Assembly: GCA_031272365.1 (NCBI GenBank)
Contig: JAISTX010000074.1
Location: forward strand, 1 to 35,046
Origin: Eubacteriales Family XIII. Incertae Sedis bacterium
Lineage (GTDB): Bacteria; Bacillota; Clostridia; Peptostreptococcales; Anaerovoracaceae
Direction of reading: 5' to 3'
DNA: 35,046 nucleotides
Part shown: positions 8,156 to 15,596 of the stretch, in pieces
Numbering within the stretch: position 1 is the first letter of the stretch
How the letters are laid out: the number at the start of each line of letters is the position of its first letter
The notes under the pieces: model-generated
The model's input: the letters and a program-made list of their open reading frames with translations, nothing else
Told to the model about the DNA's origin: nothing
Databases searched by the model: none
Program-made: the position numbers and the translations under genes

Positions 8156-9646
8156 TCATGACGCCGACGATGCGTATTCCAATATGGTTTCCTGATTGAA
8201 CGAGTCCCGCGCGAGCTCGCCGGCCACGCGCCCTTCCGCGAGCACGACGATGCGGTCCGACACGCCCATCAGCTCCTCCATGTCCGAGGAGATCATGATG
8301 ATGGTCTTGCCGCTTGCGATGAGCTCATTCATGATCATGTAGATTTCACGTTTCGCGCCCACGTCGATCCCCCTCGTGGGCTCGTCGAAGATGATCAGCT
8401 CCGAATCGGTCGCAAGCCATTTCGCGAGCACGATCTTCTGCTGGTTGCCGCCGGACAGGTTGGCCGCGGGCATCCTCGGGTTCGGCATTTTGATGCGCAG
8501 CGCGTCCCAGTATTTGCGCACGACCCCCTTCGCGGACCGGGCGTTGATCACGAGCACGCGGGAGATGCCCTTCAGCACCGGGAGCGTGATGTTGTCCTGC
8601 GCGGACATATGCAGCAGGACGCCCTGCCGCTTGCGGTCCTCGGGGACGAGCGCGATGCCTTGCCGGATGGCATCGCCTTCGATGCGGAAGCGGACCGGCT
8701 TCCCTTTGTACAGGATCTCGCCCGACCTCGGCCGCGCCTTCCCGAACAGGATTTCCGCCAATTCCGTGCGCCCCGCGCCGACCAGGCCCCCGAGGCCCAG
8801 GATCTCGCCGCGCCGCACATGGAGCGAAACGTCCGAGAGGCCGTTGCCGCTGATGTTCCTGACCTCGAGCAGGACCTCCGTGTCTGCGCACGGCGGCCGC
8901 TCGGGGTAGGTTTCCGACATGTCGCGGTTGACCATGAGGCGGATGAGGCTGTCGCGCGTCAGGTTCTTCGTCTCCTCCGTCACGACCAGGCACCCGTCCC
9001 GGAGCACCGTCGTGCGGTCGGAGATTTCAAACACCTCGTCCAAGCGGTGGCTGATGTAGATGATCCCGACGCCGGAGGCCCTGAGCTTGCGGACGAGCGC
9101 CATCATCGTGTCCACCTCCGCGTTGGTGAGCGCGGCGGAGGGCTCGTCCATGACGAGGATCTGCGCGTCGCGCGAGAGCGCCTTGGCGATCTCGACCATC
9201 TGCTGGTAGCCGATGGTGAGGTCCTTCACGAGCGCTTCCGGGTCGATCGACATGCCCAGCTGCGCGAACAGCGCGTTTGCGCGCTCGATCATCCCCCGCT
9301 TGTTGATGAGCAGCCCGCTGCGCATGAATTCACCGAGGAAGATGTTCTCCCAGACGCTGATCTCCTTGACGAGGCTCGTCTCCTGGTAGATGACGGCGAT
9401 CCCGTTCTCCATCGAGGTGATCGGCGTCAGATGGTCGTACGGCTTCCCGCGCACGATGATCTTGCCGGACGCGGGCCGCACGGCGCCGCTGCAGGTCTTG
9501 ATCAGCGTCGACTTCCCCGCGCCGTTTTCCCCCACGAGCGCGTGGACCTCGCCGGAACGCAGCGTGAAGCTGACATTGTTGAGCGCCTGCACACCCGGAT
9601 ATTCCTTGCAGATATCCACAAATTCAAGAATGATGTCTCCGCCCAT
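8156..9646 (-). CDS. CUT2-family sugar ABC transporter ATPase (RbsA/MglA-like, two nucleotide-binding domains)
   Basis: A tandem ATPase of about 496 residues. The N-terminal domain has a full Walker A (GENGAGKST), signature LTIGYQQ and Walker B ILVMDEPSAAL. The C-terminal domain has the degenerate Walker A typical of CUT2 proteins (GLVGAGRTE), signature LSGGNQQK and Walker B LIIFDEPTRGID. It energises sugar uptake with the permease encoded 17 bases downstream. The start chosen is the ATG at 9644-9646 (MGGDIILEF), 14 bases after GGGGAG; the frame extends 11 codons further upstream to 9679, but that stretch runs toward the large hairpin at 9683-9726 and lacks a ribosome-binding site. The weak start and the hairpin suggest a lower yield than the binding protein. 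Confidence 0.94.
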   Translation of the reverse strand: MGGDIILEFVDICKEYPGVQALNNVSFTLRSGEVHALVGENGAGKSTLIKTCSGAVRPASGKIIVRGKPYDHLTPITSMENGIAVIYQETSLVKEISVWENIFLGEFMRSGLLINKRGMIERANALFAQLGMSIDPEALVKDLTIGYQQMVEIAKALSRDAQILVMDEPSAALTNAEVDTMMALVRKLRASGVGIIYISHRLDEVFEISDRTTVLRDGCLVVTEETKNLTRDSLIRLMVNRDMSETYPERPPCADTEVLLEVRNISGNGLSDVSLHVRRGEILGLGGLVGAGRTELAEILFGKARPRSGEILYKGKPVRFRIEGDAIRQGIALVPEDRKRQGVLLHMSAQDNITLPVLKGISRVLVINARSAKGVVRKYWDALRIKMPNPRMPAANLSGGNQQKIVLAKWLATDSELIIFDEPTRGIDVGAKREIYMIMNELIASGKTIIMISSDMEELMGVSDRIVVLAEGRVAGELARDSFNQETILEYASSAS

Positions 9647-9682
9647 CGGACTGTTTCGAACTCCCCGGCACACCCGCATAGG

Positions 9683-9726
9683 GCGTTTGCCGCAGGCCGC
9701 CGCCTGACGCGGCCCGCGGCAAACGC
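9683..9726 (-). promoter_or_regulatory. Large intercistronic stem-loop between binding protein and ATPase genes
   Basis: A perfect 11-base inverted repeat (9683-9693 with 9716-9726) holds a second perfect 6-base stem (9695-9700 with 9709-9714) and an 8-base loop. On the minus strand it lies 25 bases after the binding-protein stop and is not followed by a T run, so it is not a standard terminator. Such hairpins in binding-protein-dependent transporter operons commonly protect the upstream message from 3' decay and lower expression of the downstream genes. Confidence 0.75.
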
Positions 9727-9751
9727 TTTGAAAAGGATTGTTATGTCTTCA

Positions 9752-10804
9752 TTACTCCAGCGTGATGCCGGCGTCCGCGCAGTACTGGTCGATGTTGTCG
9801 ATGGTCACCGAGGTATTGGTGAACGTCGCCATCTTCTCGTACTCGCCGCCCTCGATGGCCGCGAAGCAGGTGTCCAGCACCGCCTGGGCGCGCTGCATGG
9901 CATAGCCGAGCGCGACCGTGCCGCGGACCACCTTGCCATCCTTGATGGCCTGCAGGTTTTCGATGTTGCCGCCCGTGCCGTAGATCGCCACGTCGTCGCC
10001 GGCCTTGCCCGCGTTCTCAAAGCCCTGCATCGCGCCGTACGCGCCGCCATCCCCGATGCTGGTGATGACCTTCATGTCCGGGTAGGCCTGCAGGAAGTTC
10101 TCCGCCGCCGTCATGCCCGTCTCGATGGTCGCGCTCTCGGCCGTCATCACAAACTCGGACTCCGGCGAAAGCTCCGCCATCTTCTCGCGGATCGCCTCCT
10201 CGCGGATGACGATGGACGGGTACAGGGGCAGGTTGAACATGCCGATCTGCGCCTTGCCGCCCAGGTTCTTGTCGATGAAGTCCGCCGCCATCTCCGCGAC
10301 CTTCGCGCCCATATCCGCGTCGTCGACGATGATCTCCGCCGTCTCATAGGGGAGCGCGAAGCAGTACCCGTAGACGATGATGCCGGCGTCCATCGCCTTC
10401 TTCGTGGCCTCCTCCAACGTGGCCGGGTCGACCGCGCCGATGACCAAGATGTCGACGTCCTTGGAGATGAAGTCCTCCACCTGCTGGACCTGCTTCGCCG
10501 CATTGATCTCCGCGCTCACGATCGTGACCGTGCACCCGTTCTCCTCGCCGTACTCTTTCATGCAGTTTGCGGTCTCCGCCCAGAACGGGTCGTTGAGGTC
10601 GTAGAAAGCGACGCCGATGTCGTAGTCGCGGGCCACCGCGTCTGCCGCTGCACTGGAGCCCGCCGGTTCCTCCGTGGCGGCCGCGCTGGAGCCCGCGGGC
10701 GCCGCACTCGATCCGCCGGAGCTGTTGCACCCGGCCATGAGCGTCATGGATGCGATCAACACCACGGAGACGATCAGGCAGAGCATCCTCTTCTTCTGTG
10801 TCAT
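9752..10804 (-). CDS. Sugar ABC transporter substrate-binding lipoprotein (CUT2, RbsB-like)
   Basis: An exported binding protein of 350 residues. A lipoprotein signal peptide (MTQKKRML, hydrophobic stretch, LMAG) ends at the lipidated Cys26, followed by a Ser/Ala/Gly-rich linker to about residue 60. The periplasmic-binding fold of type 1 (peripla_BP_4) follows: YDIGVAFYDLNDPFWAETAN, then QQVEDFISKDVDILVIGAVD, the ribose-binding-protein pattern in which each listed segment lines the sugar site. The ATG at 10802-10804 has AAGGAGG seven bases upstream. It is bracketed by GC-rich hairpins on both sides. It captures the substrate outside the membrane for the RbsC/RbsA-like pair; the ligand itself is not revealed. 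Confidence 0.94.
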   Translation of the reverse strand: MTQKKRMLCLIVSVVLIASMTLMAGCNSSGGSSAAPAGSSAAATEEPAGSSAAADAVARDYDIGVAFYDLNDPFWAETANCMKEYGEENGCTVTIVSAEINAAKQVQQVEDFISKDVDILVIGAVDPATLEEATKKAMDAGIIVYGYCFALPYETAEIIVDDADMGAKVAEMAADFIDKNLGGKAQIGMFNLPLYPSIVIREEAIREKMAELSPESEFVMTAESATIETGMTAAENFLQAYPDMKVITSIGDGGAYGAMQGFENAGKAGDDVAIYGTGGNIENLQAIKDGKVVRGTVALGYAMQRAQAVLDTCFAAIEGGEYEKMATFTNTSVTIDNIDQYCADAGITLE

Positions 10805-10864
10805 TTTGATTCCTCCTTCTCCATTTGTTCCCATTTACCCTATATGATTTTATCTTGTGATCCG

Positions 10865-10908
10865 GAGCCTTTCGGGCCCCGGGCGAGACCGAAACGGGGG
10901 CCGGGCTC
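10865..10908 (-). promoter_or_regulatory. GC-rich stem-loop between deoC and the binding protein gene
   Basis: Outer arms 10865-10869 and 10904-10908 and inner arms 10875-10880 and 10897-10902 can form a GC-rich hairpin that includes the deoC stop codon. No T run follows on the minus strand. With the hairpin at 9683-9726 it flanks the binding-protein message on both sides, which fits processing or stabilisation of that message. Confidence 0.45.
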
Positions 10909-11653
10909 AGCCCTGCGGGAAGGCCGTCAGCCCGGCGGGGTCCGGCAGCGTGAGCGTGCCGGCCGCCTCCGCGGCCCTTGCGTCCTTCATGATCTGATCC
11001 GTGCGCGTGCAGCCGAACCGGCAGCCGCTCCCGCAGACCGCCAGCACCATCAGGGCCGCCTCGAGCGAGCGCACGCCGCCGGCCGCCTTGATCGCGATCG
11101 GCTCGGGGCAGTGGCTGCGCATCAGCTTCAGGTCCGGGATCGTCGCGCCGCCGCCCGCGTAGCCCGTCGACGTCTTGACGAAGTCGACGCCGGCTTTTAC
11201 GCAGATTTCGCACGCTTTGATTTTCTCCTCCTCGGTGAGGTAGGCGTTTTCGAAGATGATCTTGACCACGGCGCCCTTCCCGTGCGCGTAGTCCGTGATG
11301 GCCTTGACCTCCTCTTCGATATAGGCATTGTCCCCGCCCTTGAGGCGGCCGATGTTCAGGACGACATCGATCTCCGCGCAGCCCTGGTCGATGGCGATCC
11401 CCGCCTCTTTCAGCTTGACCTCCGTCACGTTGCTCCCGTGCGGGAAGCCGATGACCGTCGTCGTCAGGACGTCCGAGCCCTTCAAGGCCTCAAAGGAGAG
11501 GGAAACGTCGCAGGGCTTGACGCAAACGCTGATGCAGTCGTACTCCCTTGCCAGCCTGCAACCGGCAAGCACTTCCTGCGGCGGCATGTCCGGGCGCAAC
11601 AAAGAGACATCTATCATTTTTGCGATATCGAGGGCTTTCACTTCCGTATCCAT
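10907..11653 (-). CDS. deoC: Deoxyribose-phosphate aldolase
   Basis: Class I aldolase that cleaves 2-deoxyribose 5-phosphate to acetaldehyde and glyceraldehyde 3-phosphate. The protein is 248 residues, the usual length. The three catalytic residues are visible: Asp96 in EIDVVLNIG, the Schiff-base Lys160 in DFVKTSTGYAGGG, and Lys189 in AIKAAGGVRS. The ATG at 11651-11653 is preferred because AGGTGG lies five bases upstream; a GTG three codons earlier overlaps that ribosome-binding site. It is the first gene of the operon and is followed by the CUT2 transporter, URO-D pair, GntR regulator and PfkB kinase. That context suggests a deoxyribose-like or other sugar ester as substrate. Some family members act on other aldol substrates, so the true substrate may differ. 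Confidence 0.95.
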   Translation of the reverse strand: MDTEVKALDIAKMIDVSLLRPDMPPQEVLAGCRLAREYDCISVCVKPCDVSLSFEALKGSDVLTTTVIGFPHGSNVTEVKLKEAGIAIDQGCAEIDVVLNIGRLKGGDNAYIEEEVKAITDYAHGKGAVVKIIFENAYLTEEEKIKACEICVKAGVDFVKTSTGYAGGGATIPDLKLMRSHCPEPIAIKAAGGVRSLEAALMVLAVCGSGCRFGCTRTDQIMKDARAAEAAGTLTLPDPAGLTAFPQG

Positions 11654-11711
11654 ATTCTCCACCTATCCTGAAAAAAATCCACCTGAAAACAAATGATTCA
11701 ATTGTACGGGA

Positions 11712-11740
11712 AATATAACATACAAATGTGAACTCTTCAA
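11712..11740 (-). promoter_or_regulatory. Promoter of the deoC sugar operon with a palindrome in the spacer
   Basis: On the minus strand TTGAAG (11735-11740) and TATATT (11712-11717) are 17 bases apart, with TG one base before the -10 (extended -10). The spacer holds the imperfect palindrome ACATACAAATGT (11718-11729, arms ACAT/ATGT), which could be an operator for the GntR/UTRA protein of this operon. The promoter is well supported; the operator is a guess. Confidence 0.65.
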
Positions 11741-11778
11741 GGCAATTTACGGAAATTTATATTATTTATTTGTTTATT

Positions 11779-11793
11779 TTGCAAACGTATGGA
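11779..11793. promoter_or_regulatory. cre-like site in the divergent deoC / CoA-transferase region
   Basis: TTGCAAACGTATGGA matches the CcpA catabolite-response consensus WTGNAANCGNWNNCW at all fixed positions but one. It is about 40 bases upstream of the deoC -35 and about 70 bases upstream of the CoA-transferase -10. Carbon catabolite control of a sugar operon would be expected in a Firmicute, but one site found by eye is weak evidence. Confidence 0.3.
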
Positions 11794-11857
11794 ATGACGG
11801 CGTTTTCAGGCCGGTTGTTTGAAACCTTCGAAAGAAATCGCAACGCTCCGGCTAGTA

Positions 11858-11866
11858 TGTTATAAT
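11858..11866 (+). promoter_or_regulatory. Extended -10 promoter for the CoA-transferase gene
   Basis: TG-T-TATAAT at 11858-11866 is a perfect extended -10; the -35 region 17 bases upstream (TCGCAA) is poor, as is common for extended -10 promoters. The transcript would start about 52 bases before the ATG. Confidence 0.6.
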
Positions 11867-11924
11867 GCGGATATCGTTATTTTTTCTTCATTATTATAAT
11901 TTAAGAAAAGCGAGGGTGTTTATT

Positions 11925-13478
11925 ATGAGCAGTCAAAAAATCGTATCCGCAGAACAAGCGATCAAGCTGATCCACGACGGCGACACGGTAGGGGTTGGTG
12001 GTTTTGTAGGTTGCATGCACCCGGAGGAGATCTCTATTGCAATCGAAGACGCCTACCTGAAATCCGGCGCGCCGAAGGACCTCACGCTGGTCTACTGCGC
12101 GGGCCAGGGCGACGGCAAGGAGAAGGGCCTCAACCACCTCGGGCACGAGGGGCTCGTGAAGCGCGTCGTCGGCGGGCACTGGAACCTCGCGCCGAAGCTC
12201 CAGCAGCTCGCCATGGACAACAAGATCGAGGCGTACAACCTGCCGCAGGGCACGATCTGCCACCTGATCCGCGACATCGCGGGCGGGCGGCCGGGCACGA
12301 TCACGCACGTCGGGCTCGGCACGTTCGTCGACCCGGACCTCGACGGCGGCAAGCTCAACGCGAAGACGACGGAGGACATCGTGCACAAGATCAAGATCCA
12401 CAGCAAGGAATACCTGTTGTACGACGCCTTCCCGATCGACGTCGCCATCGTGCGCGGCACGTACGCCGACACGGACGGCAACATCAGCTTCGAGCGCGAG
12501 GCGGTCGAGCTGGAGATGCTGCCGCTCTGCCAGGCCGCGAAAAACTCCGGCGGGCGCGTCATCGCGCAGGTCGAGAACGTCGTCGAGAAAGGCACGCTCG
12601 ACGCGCGGCTCGTGAAGATCCCCGGCTTCCTCGTGGACGCCATCGTGATCGCGAAGCCGGAGAACCACATGCAGACCTTCGGCACGCAGTACAACCCGGC
12701 CATGAGCGGGGAGATCCGCGTGCCCGTGACGGCGCTCGACCCGCTGCCGCTCGACATCCGCAAGGTCATCGGGCGCCGGGCCGCGATGGAGCTCCCGAAG
12801 GACTCGATCACGAACCTCGGCATCGGCATGCCGGAGGCCGTCGCGAGCGTCGCGGCGGAGGAAGGCATCAGCGACACGATCATCCTGACCCTCGAGTCCG
12901 GGCCGAACGGCGGCATCCCGCAGAGCGGGAACGACTTCGGCGCGGCGGTCAACGCGGACTGCGTCCTCAACCAGCCGAGCCAGTTTGACTTCTACGACGG
13001 CGGCGGCATCGACGTGGCCTACCTTGGGCTGGCGCAGATGGACAAGCACGGCAACGTCAACGTCAGCAAATTCGGCCCCCGGATCGCGGGCTGCGGCGGC
13101 TTCATCAACATCACGCAGAACGCCAAGAAGGTCGTCTACTGCGGCACGTTCACGGCCGGTGGGCTTTCGGTCTCCGTCGGGGACGGCGAGCTGCACATCG
13201 ACAAGGAGGGCACCATCCACAAGCTGCTGGCCGACGTCGAGCACATCACCTTCAGCGGCAAATACGCCGTCGAGGCCAAGCAACCGGTGCTCTACGTCAC
13301 CGAGCGCGCGGTCTTCCAGCTGACGAAGAAGGGCGTGGAGCTGATCGAGATCGCGCCGGGCGTCGACCTCGACAAGGACGTGCTCGGGCACATGGACTTC
13401 AAGCCCATCGTGAGCGATTATTTGAAAAAGATGGATCCGCGCATCTTCACGGACGAGAAGATGGGCGTGATGCTGTAA
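11925..13478 (+). CDS. Class I acyl-CoA:acetate/3-ketoacid (propionate-type) CoA-transferase
   Basis: Single-chain CoA-transferase of 517 residues combining the alpha and beta halves (COG4670 type). It moves CoA between short-chain acyl-CoA and acetate or another acid through a glutamyl-CoA intermediate. The N-terminal half has GDTVGVGGFVGCMHPEE; the C-terminal half has TNLGIGMPEAVASVA and TLESGPNGGIPQSG, in which Glu324 is the expected nucleophile, the same number as in the Clostridium propionicum enzyme. The start is the ATG at 11925 with GAGGG upstream. Transcribed away from deoC and followed by a DUF4299-like gene 40 bases on. With the acyl-CoA dehydrogenase and ETF genes at the left end, it fits an acid-producing fermentation. 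Substrate range is not determined. Confidence 0.9.
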   Translation: MSSQKIVSAEQAIKLIHDGDTVGVGGFVGCMHPEEISIAIEDAYLKSGAPKDLTLVYCAGQGDGKEKGLNHLGHEGLVKRVVGGHWNLAPKLQQLAMDNKIEAYNLPQGTICHLIRDIAGGRPGTITHVGLGTFVDPDLDGGKLNAKTTEDIVHKIKIHSKEYLLYDAFPIDVAIVRGTYADTDGNISFEREAVELEMLPLCQAAKNSGGRVIAQVENVVEKGTLDARLVKIPGFLVDAIVIAKPENHMQTFGTQYNPAMSGEIRVPVTALDPLPLDIRKVIGRRAAMELPKDSITNLGIGMPEAVASVAAEEGISDTIILTLESGPNGGIPQSGNDFGAAVNADCVLNQPSQFDFYDGGGIDVAYLGLAQMDKHGNVNVSKFGPRIAGCGGFINITQNAKKVVYCGTFTAGGLSVSVGDGELHIDKEGTIHKLLADVEHITFSGKYAVEAKQPVLYVTERAVFQLTKKGVELIEIAPGVDLDKDVLGHMDFKPIVSDYLKKMDPRIFTDEKMGVML

Positions 13479-13483
13479 GGCGG

Positions 13484-13498
13484 GGGGCCTGTGGCCCC
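13484..13498 (+). promoter_or_regulatory. Short intercistronic hairpin after the CoA-transferase
   Basis: GGGGCC-TGT-GGCCCC forms a perfect 6-pair stem 5 bases past the CoA-transferase stop codon. No T run follows, so it is more likely a message stabiliser or partial terminator between this gene and the next. Confidence 0.45.
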
Positions 13499-13518
13499 GC
13501 GGGAGAAAGGAGCGCGTG

Positions 13519-14409
13519 ATGTCTCTGGATATCGTGGTGAAGCAGAAAAAGCTGCTGAAGAAAAAACTGGATATCGGTATTTTGGAGACGATCTGCCGAG
13601 AGCAGGGGCTGCGTTTCGGCGTACCGACGAGCCTGACCTCGCTGGACGAATACGAGGGCGGGCGCGACATCGACGGGATGACCTTCCTCGTGTACGACGC
13701 CGCCCGCATCGGGCGCGGGTTCTTCTTCTCGCTGCAAGGCCGGACAGAATGCTGTTTTTCGTTAAGCATCCCGGCGACGCAGCACGACACAGAGAAGATG
13801 CTGGCTGCGGTCGCCACGGCCTGCCGGGCGCTCGGCACGGACACCTATGTAAAGGACGGGGAGGAGGTCAAGAACGTGGCGGACATCCCGGCGTTCGCGG
13901 CGGAGTTCCAGGCCTTCAACGCCTCCGTGCTCGCAAACTCCCTGGCCGAGGAGTTCCAGCTCATCTTCGGCGCGGTCTACCCGATCATGCTCGACGCGGA
14001 TTTCCGCGCGAAGGCGCAGGCGGCGGACGAGGGGACGCGGATGCAGCTCTTCGAAGCGTATCTCGATGAGCGGCAGCAGCAGGACTACTACTATGCGCGG
14101 CCCCAGATCTACGGGAACGGGCAGTCCTACATCGCCGTCCTGGTCGTGGTCGAAGCCAACCCGAGCATCGTGCCCTTGAAGCCTTTCCTCCTGCCCGACT
14201 GCGGCATCCCGGTGGACACGGAGGTGGAGTGGGCCCTGAACGTCGTGTGCGACCCCGGCGGCCCGGACCAGGAGATGCTCCACTTCTCGTTCGAGAAGTT
14301 CGCGGAGGCGGCCGGGCTCGCCTCGTTCCCGCGCTTCGACGGCTTCGCCGTCATCGTGGATCTGCCGAGGGAAAAGATAGAGCAGCTGCGCCCGTTCGCC
14401 GAGGACTGA
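13519..14409 (+). CDS. DUF4299-like protein of unknown function
   Basis: A 296-residue soluble-looking protein with no signal peptide or membrane segment. It begins with a Lys-rich stretch (VVKQKKLLKKKL), continues with an alpha/beta pattern including IGRGFFFSLQG, and ends with FDGFAVIVDLPREKIEQL. The overall order and length recall the DUF4299 proteins of Firmicutes; this is recognition from memory and is not certain. The ATG at 13519 has AAAGGAG six bases upstream; a GTG directly before it is less well placed. It is probably co-transcribed with the CoA-transferase. It converges on thiI with only four bases between the stop codons and no terminator. No function can be assigned. Confidence 0.75.
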   Translation: MSLDIVVKQKKLLKKKLDIGILETICREQGLRFGVPTSLTSLDEYEGGRDIDGMTFLVYDAARIGRGFFFSLQGRTECCFSLSIPATQHDTEKMLAAVATACRALGTDTYVKDGEEVKNVADIPAFAAEFQAFNASVLANSLAEEFQLIFGAVYPIMLDADFRAKAQAADEGTRMQLFEAYLDERQQQDYYYARPQIYGNGQSYIAVLVVVEANPSIVPLKPFLLPDCGIPVDTEVEWALNVVCDPGGPDQEMLHFSFEKFAEAAGLASFPRFDGFAVIVDLPREKIEQLRPFAED

Positions 14410-14413
14410 CCCC

Positions 14414-15586
14414 TCAGAGCGCGCAGACTTCTTCGGTCTCCATCACGGCGGCGAGCAGGTTTTCAAGGCCCTGCCCGCCGCCGAGTTTTTCCTCGGAGGC
14501 GAGGATGGCCTCGATCTTCGGGCGCGTGGCCGGGTGCCGCGGCAGGAAGACCGTGCAGCAGTCCTCGTACGGCTCGATGGATTTTTCGTAGGTGCCGATC
14601 TCCTGGGCGCGCTCGATGATCTCGACCTTGTCGAGCGCGATGAGCGGCCGGAGCACGGGCAGGCCCGAAGCGGCGTCCGTGACGGCGAGGGCCTCGGCCG
14701 TCTGGCTGGCCACCTGGCCGAGGTTTTCGCCCGTGATCAGGAAGGCGCAGCCCTCGCGCCGGGCGATCCGCTCTGCGGCGCGCATCATCATGCGGCGCAC
14801 GAGGATCGTCATCTCGCTCTCCGGGCAGTTTGCCGCGAACGCCTCCTGCGCGGGCAGGAGGTTGAGGATGTGCACGCGGAACCCGCCGACATAGGACGAG
14901 AGGATTTCCGCGAGCTCCTTCACTTTTTCCTCCGCGCGCTTGCTCGTGTACGGGTAGCTGTGGAAATGCACGGCGTGGATGCGCATCCCGCGCTTCGCCA
15001 TGAGCCAGGCGGCCACCGGGCTGTCGATGCCGCCGGACAGGAGCACGAGGCCCTTGCCGTTCGTGCCGAGCGGCAGCCCGCCGAAGCCCTTCATGCTGTC
15101 GTCATAAAACAGCACGTCGTTTCTGCGCAGATGCACGTAGAGGGAGGTATCCGGCCGGTTCACGTCGACCGACAGGCGCCCGCCGCCGCCCACGAGCACC
15201 GCCTCGCCGACGTCCGCGGCGATCTCGGGGGACGTCACGGGGTAGGTCTTGTCCGCCCGCTTGCCGAAGACCTTGAACGTCCCCGCCTTGCCCTCCATCC
15301 AGCGTACCGCCGCCGCGCGGATGTCCGCCATCTCCCGCGAGGGGATCCGCCAGGCGCGGCTCACGGTCGCGACGCCGAAGACCTTTGTGATGGCGCGCGC
15401 CAGCGCCTCCTCCTGCTCCGCCGGGTAGCCCGCCACAAGGATCAGCCCGCCGTCGGAAACCACCGAGACGCCAGGCGGGAGCAGCGGATGGATCCGCGCG
15501 ATCAATTTCTTCACGAAATACGGCTTGTTCTGCCCCTTCAGCGCGACCTCGCCATACCGTACGATCAACAGGTGCTCGATGCCCAA
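14414..15586 (-). CDS. thiI: tRNA 4-thiouridine sulfurtransferase ThiI (no rhodanese domain)
   Basis: Makes 4-thiouridine at position 8 of tRNA, taking sulfur from the cysteine desulfurase encoded just upstream. The protein is 390 residues: N-terminal ferredoxin-like and THUMP domains (about 1-165, with KVFGKRADKTYPVTSPEI) and a PP-loop ATP-pyrophosphatase domain whose SGGIDS motif is at 184-189. It ends after the AANH domain, so the C-terminal rhodanese domain of the E. coli enzyme is missing, as is normal in Firmicutes where the partner desulfurase delivers sulfur. The start is the TTG at 15584-15586, ten bases after the iscS stop with AAGGG before it; no ATG is available near the expected N-terminus. 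Last gene of rny-iscS-thiI. Confidence 0.95.
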   Translation of the reverse strand: MGIEHLLIVRYGEVALKGQNKPYFVKKLIARIHPLLPPGVSVVSDGGLILVAGYPAEQEEALARAITKVFGVATVSRAWRIPSREMADIRAAAVRWMEGKAGTFKVFGKRADKTYPVTSPEIAADVGEAVLVGGGGRLSVDVNRPDTSLYVHLRRNDVLFYDDSMKGFGGLPLGTNGKGLVLLSGGIDSPVAAWLMAKRGMRIHAVHFHSYPYTSKRAEEKVKELAEILSSYVGGFRVHILNLLPAQEAFAANCPESEMTILVRRMMMRAAERIARREGCAFLITGENLGQVASQTAEALAVTDAASGLPVLRPLIALDKVEIIERAQEIGTYEKSIEPYEDCCTVFLPRHPATRPKIEAILASEEKLGGGQGLENLLAAVMETEEVCAL

Positions 15587-15596
15587 GGTGCCCTTC

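Noticed and set aside
8609-11671. A 1020-codon open frame on the plus strand across the deoC/transporter genes
   Set aside because: It is antisense to four well-recognised genes, is extremely Arg/Asp/His/Ala-rich with no domain, and is the typical mirror frame of GC-rich codon usage.
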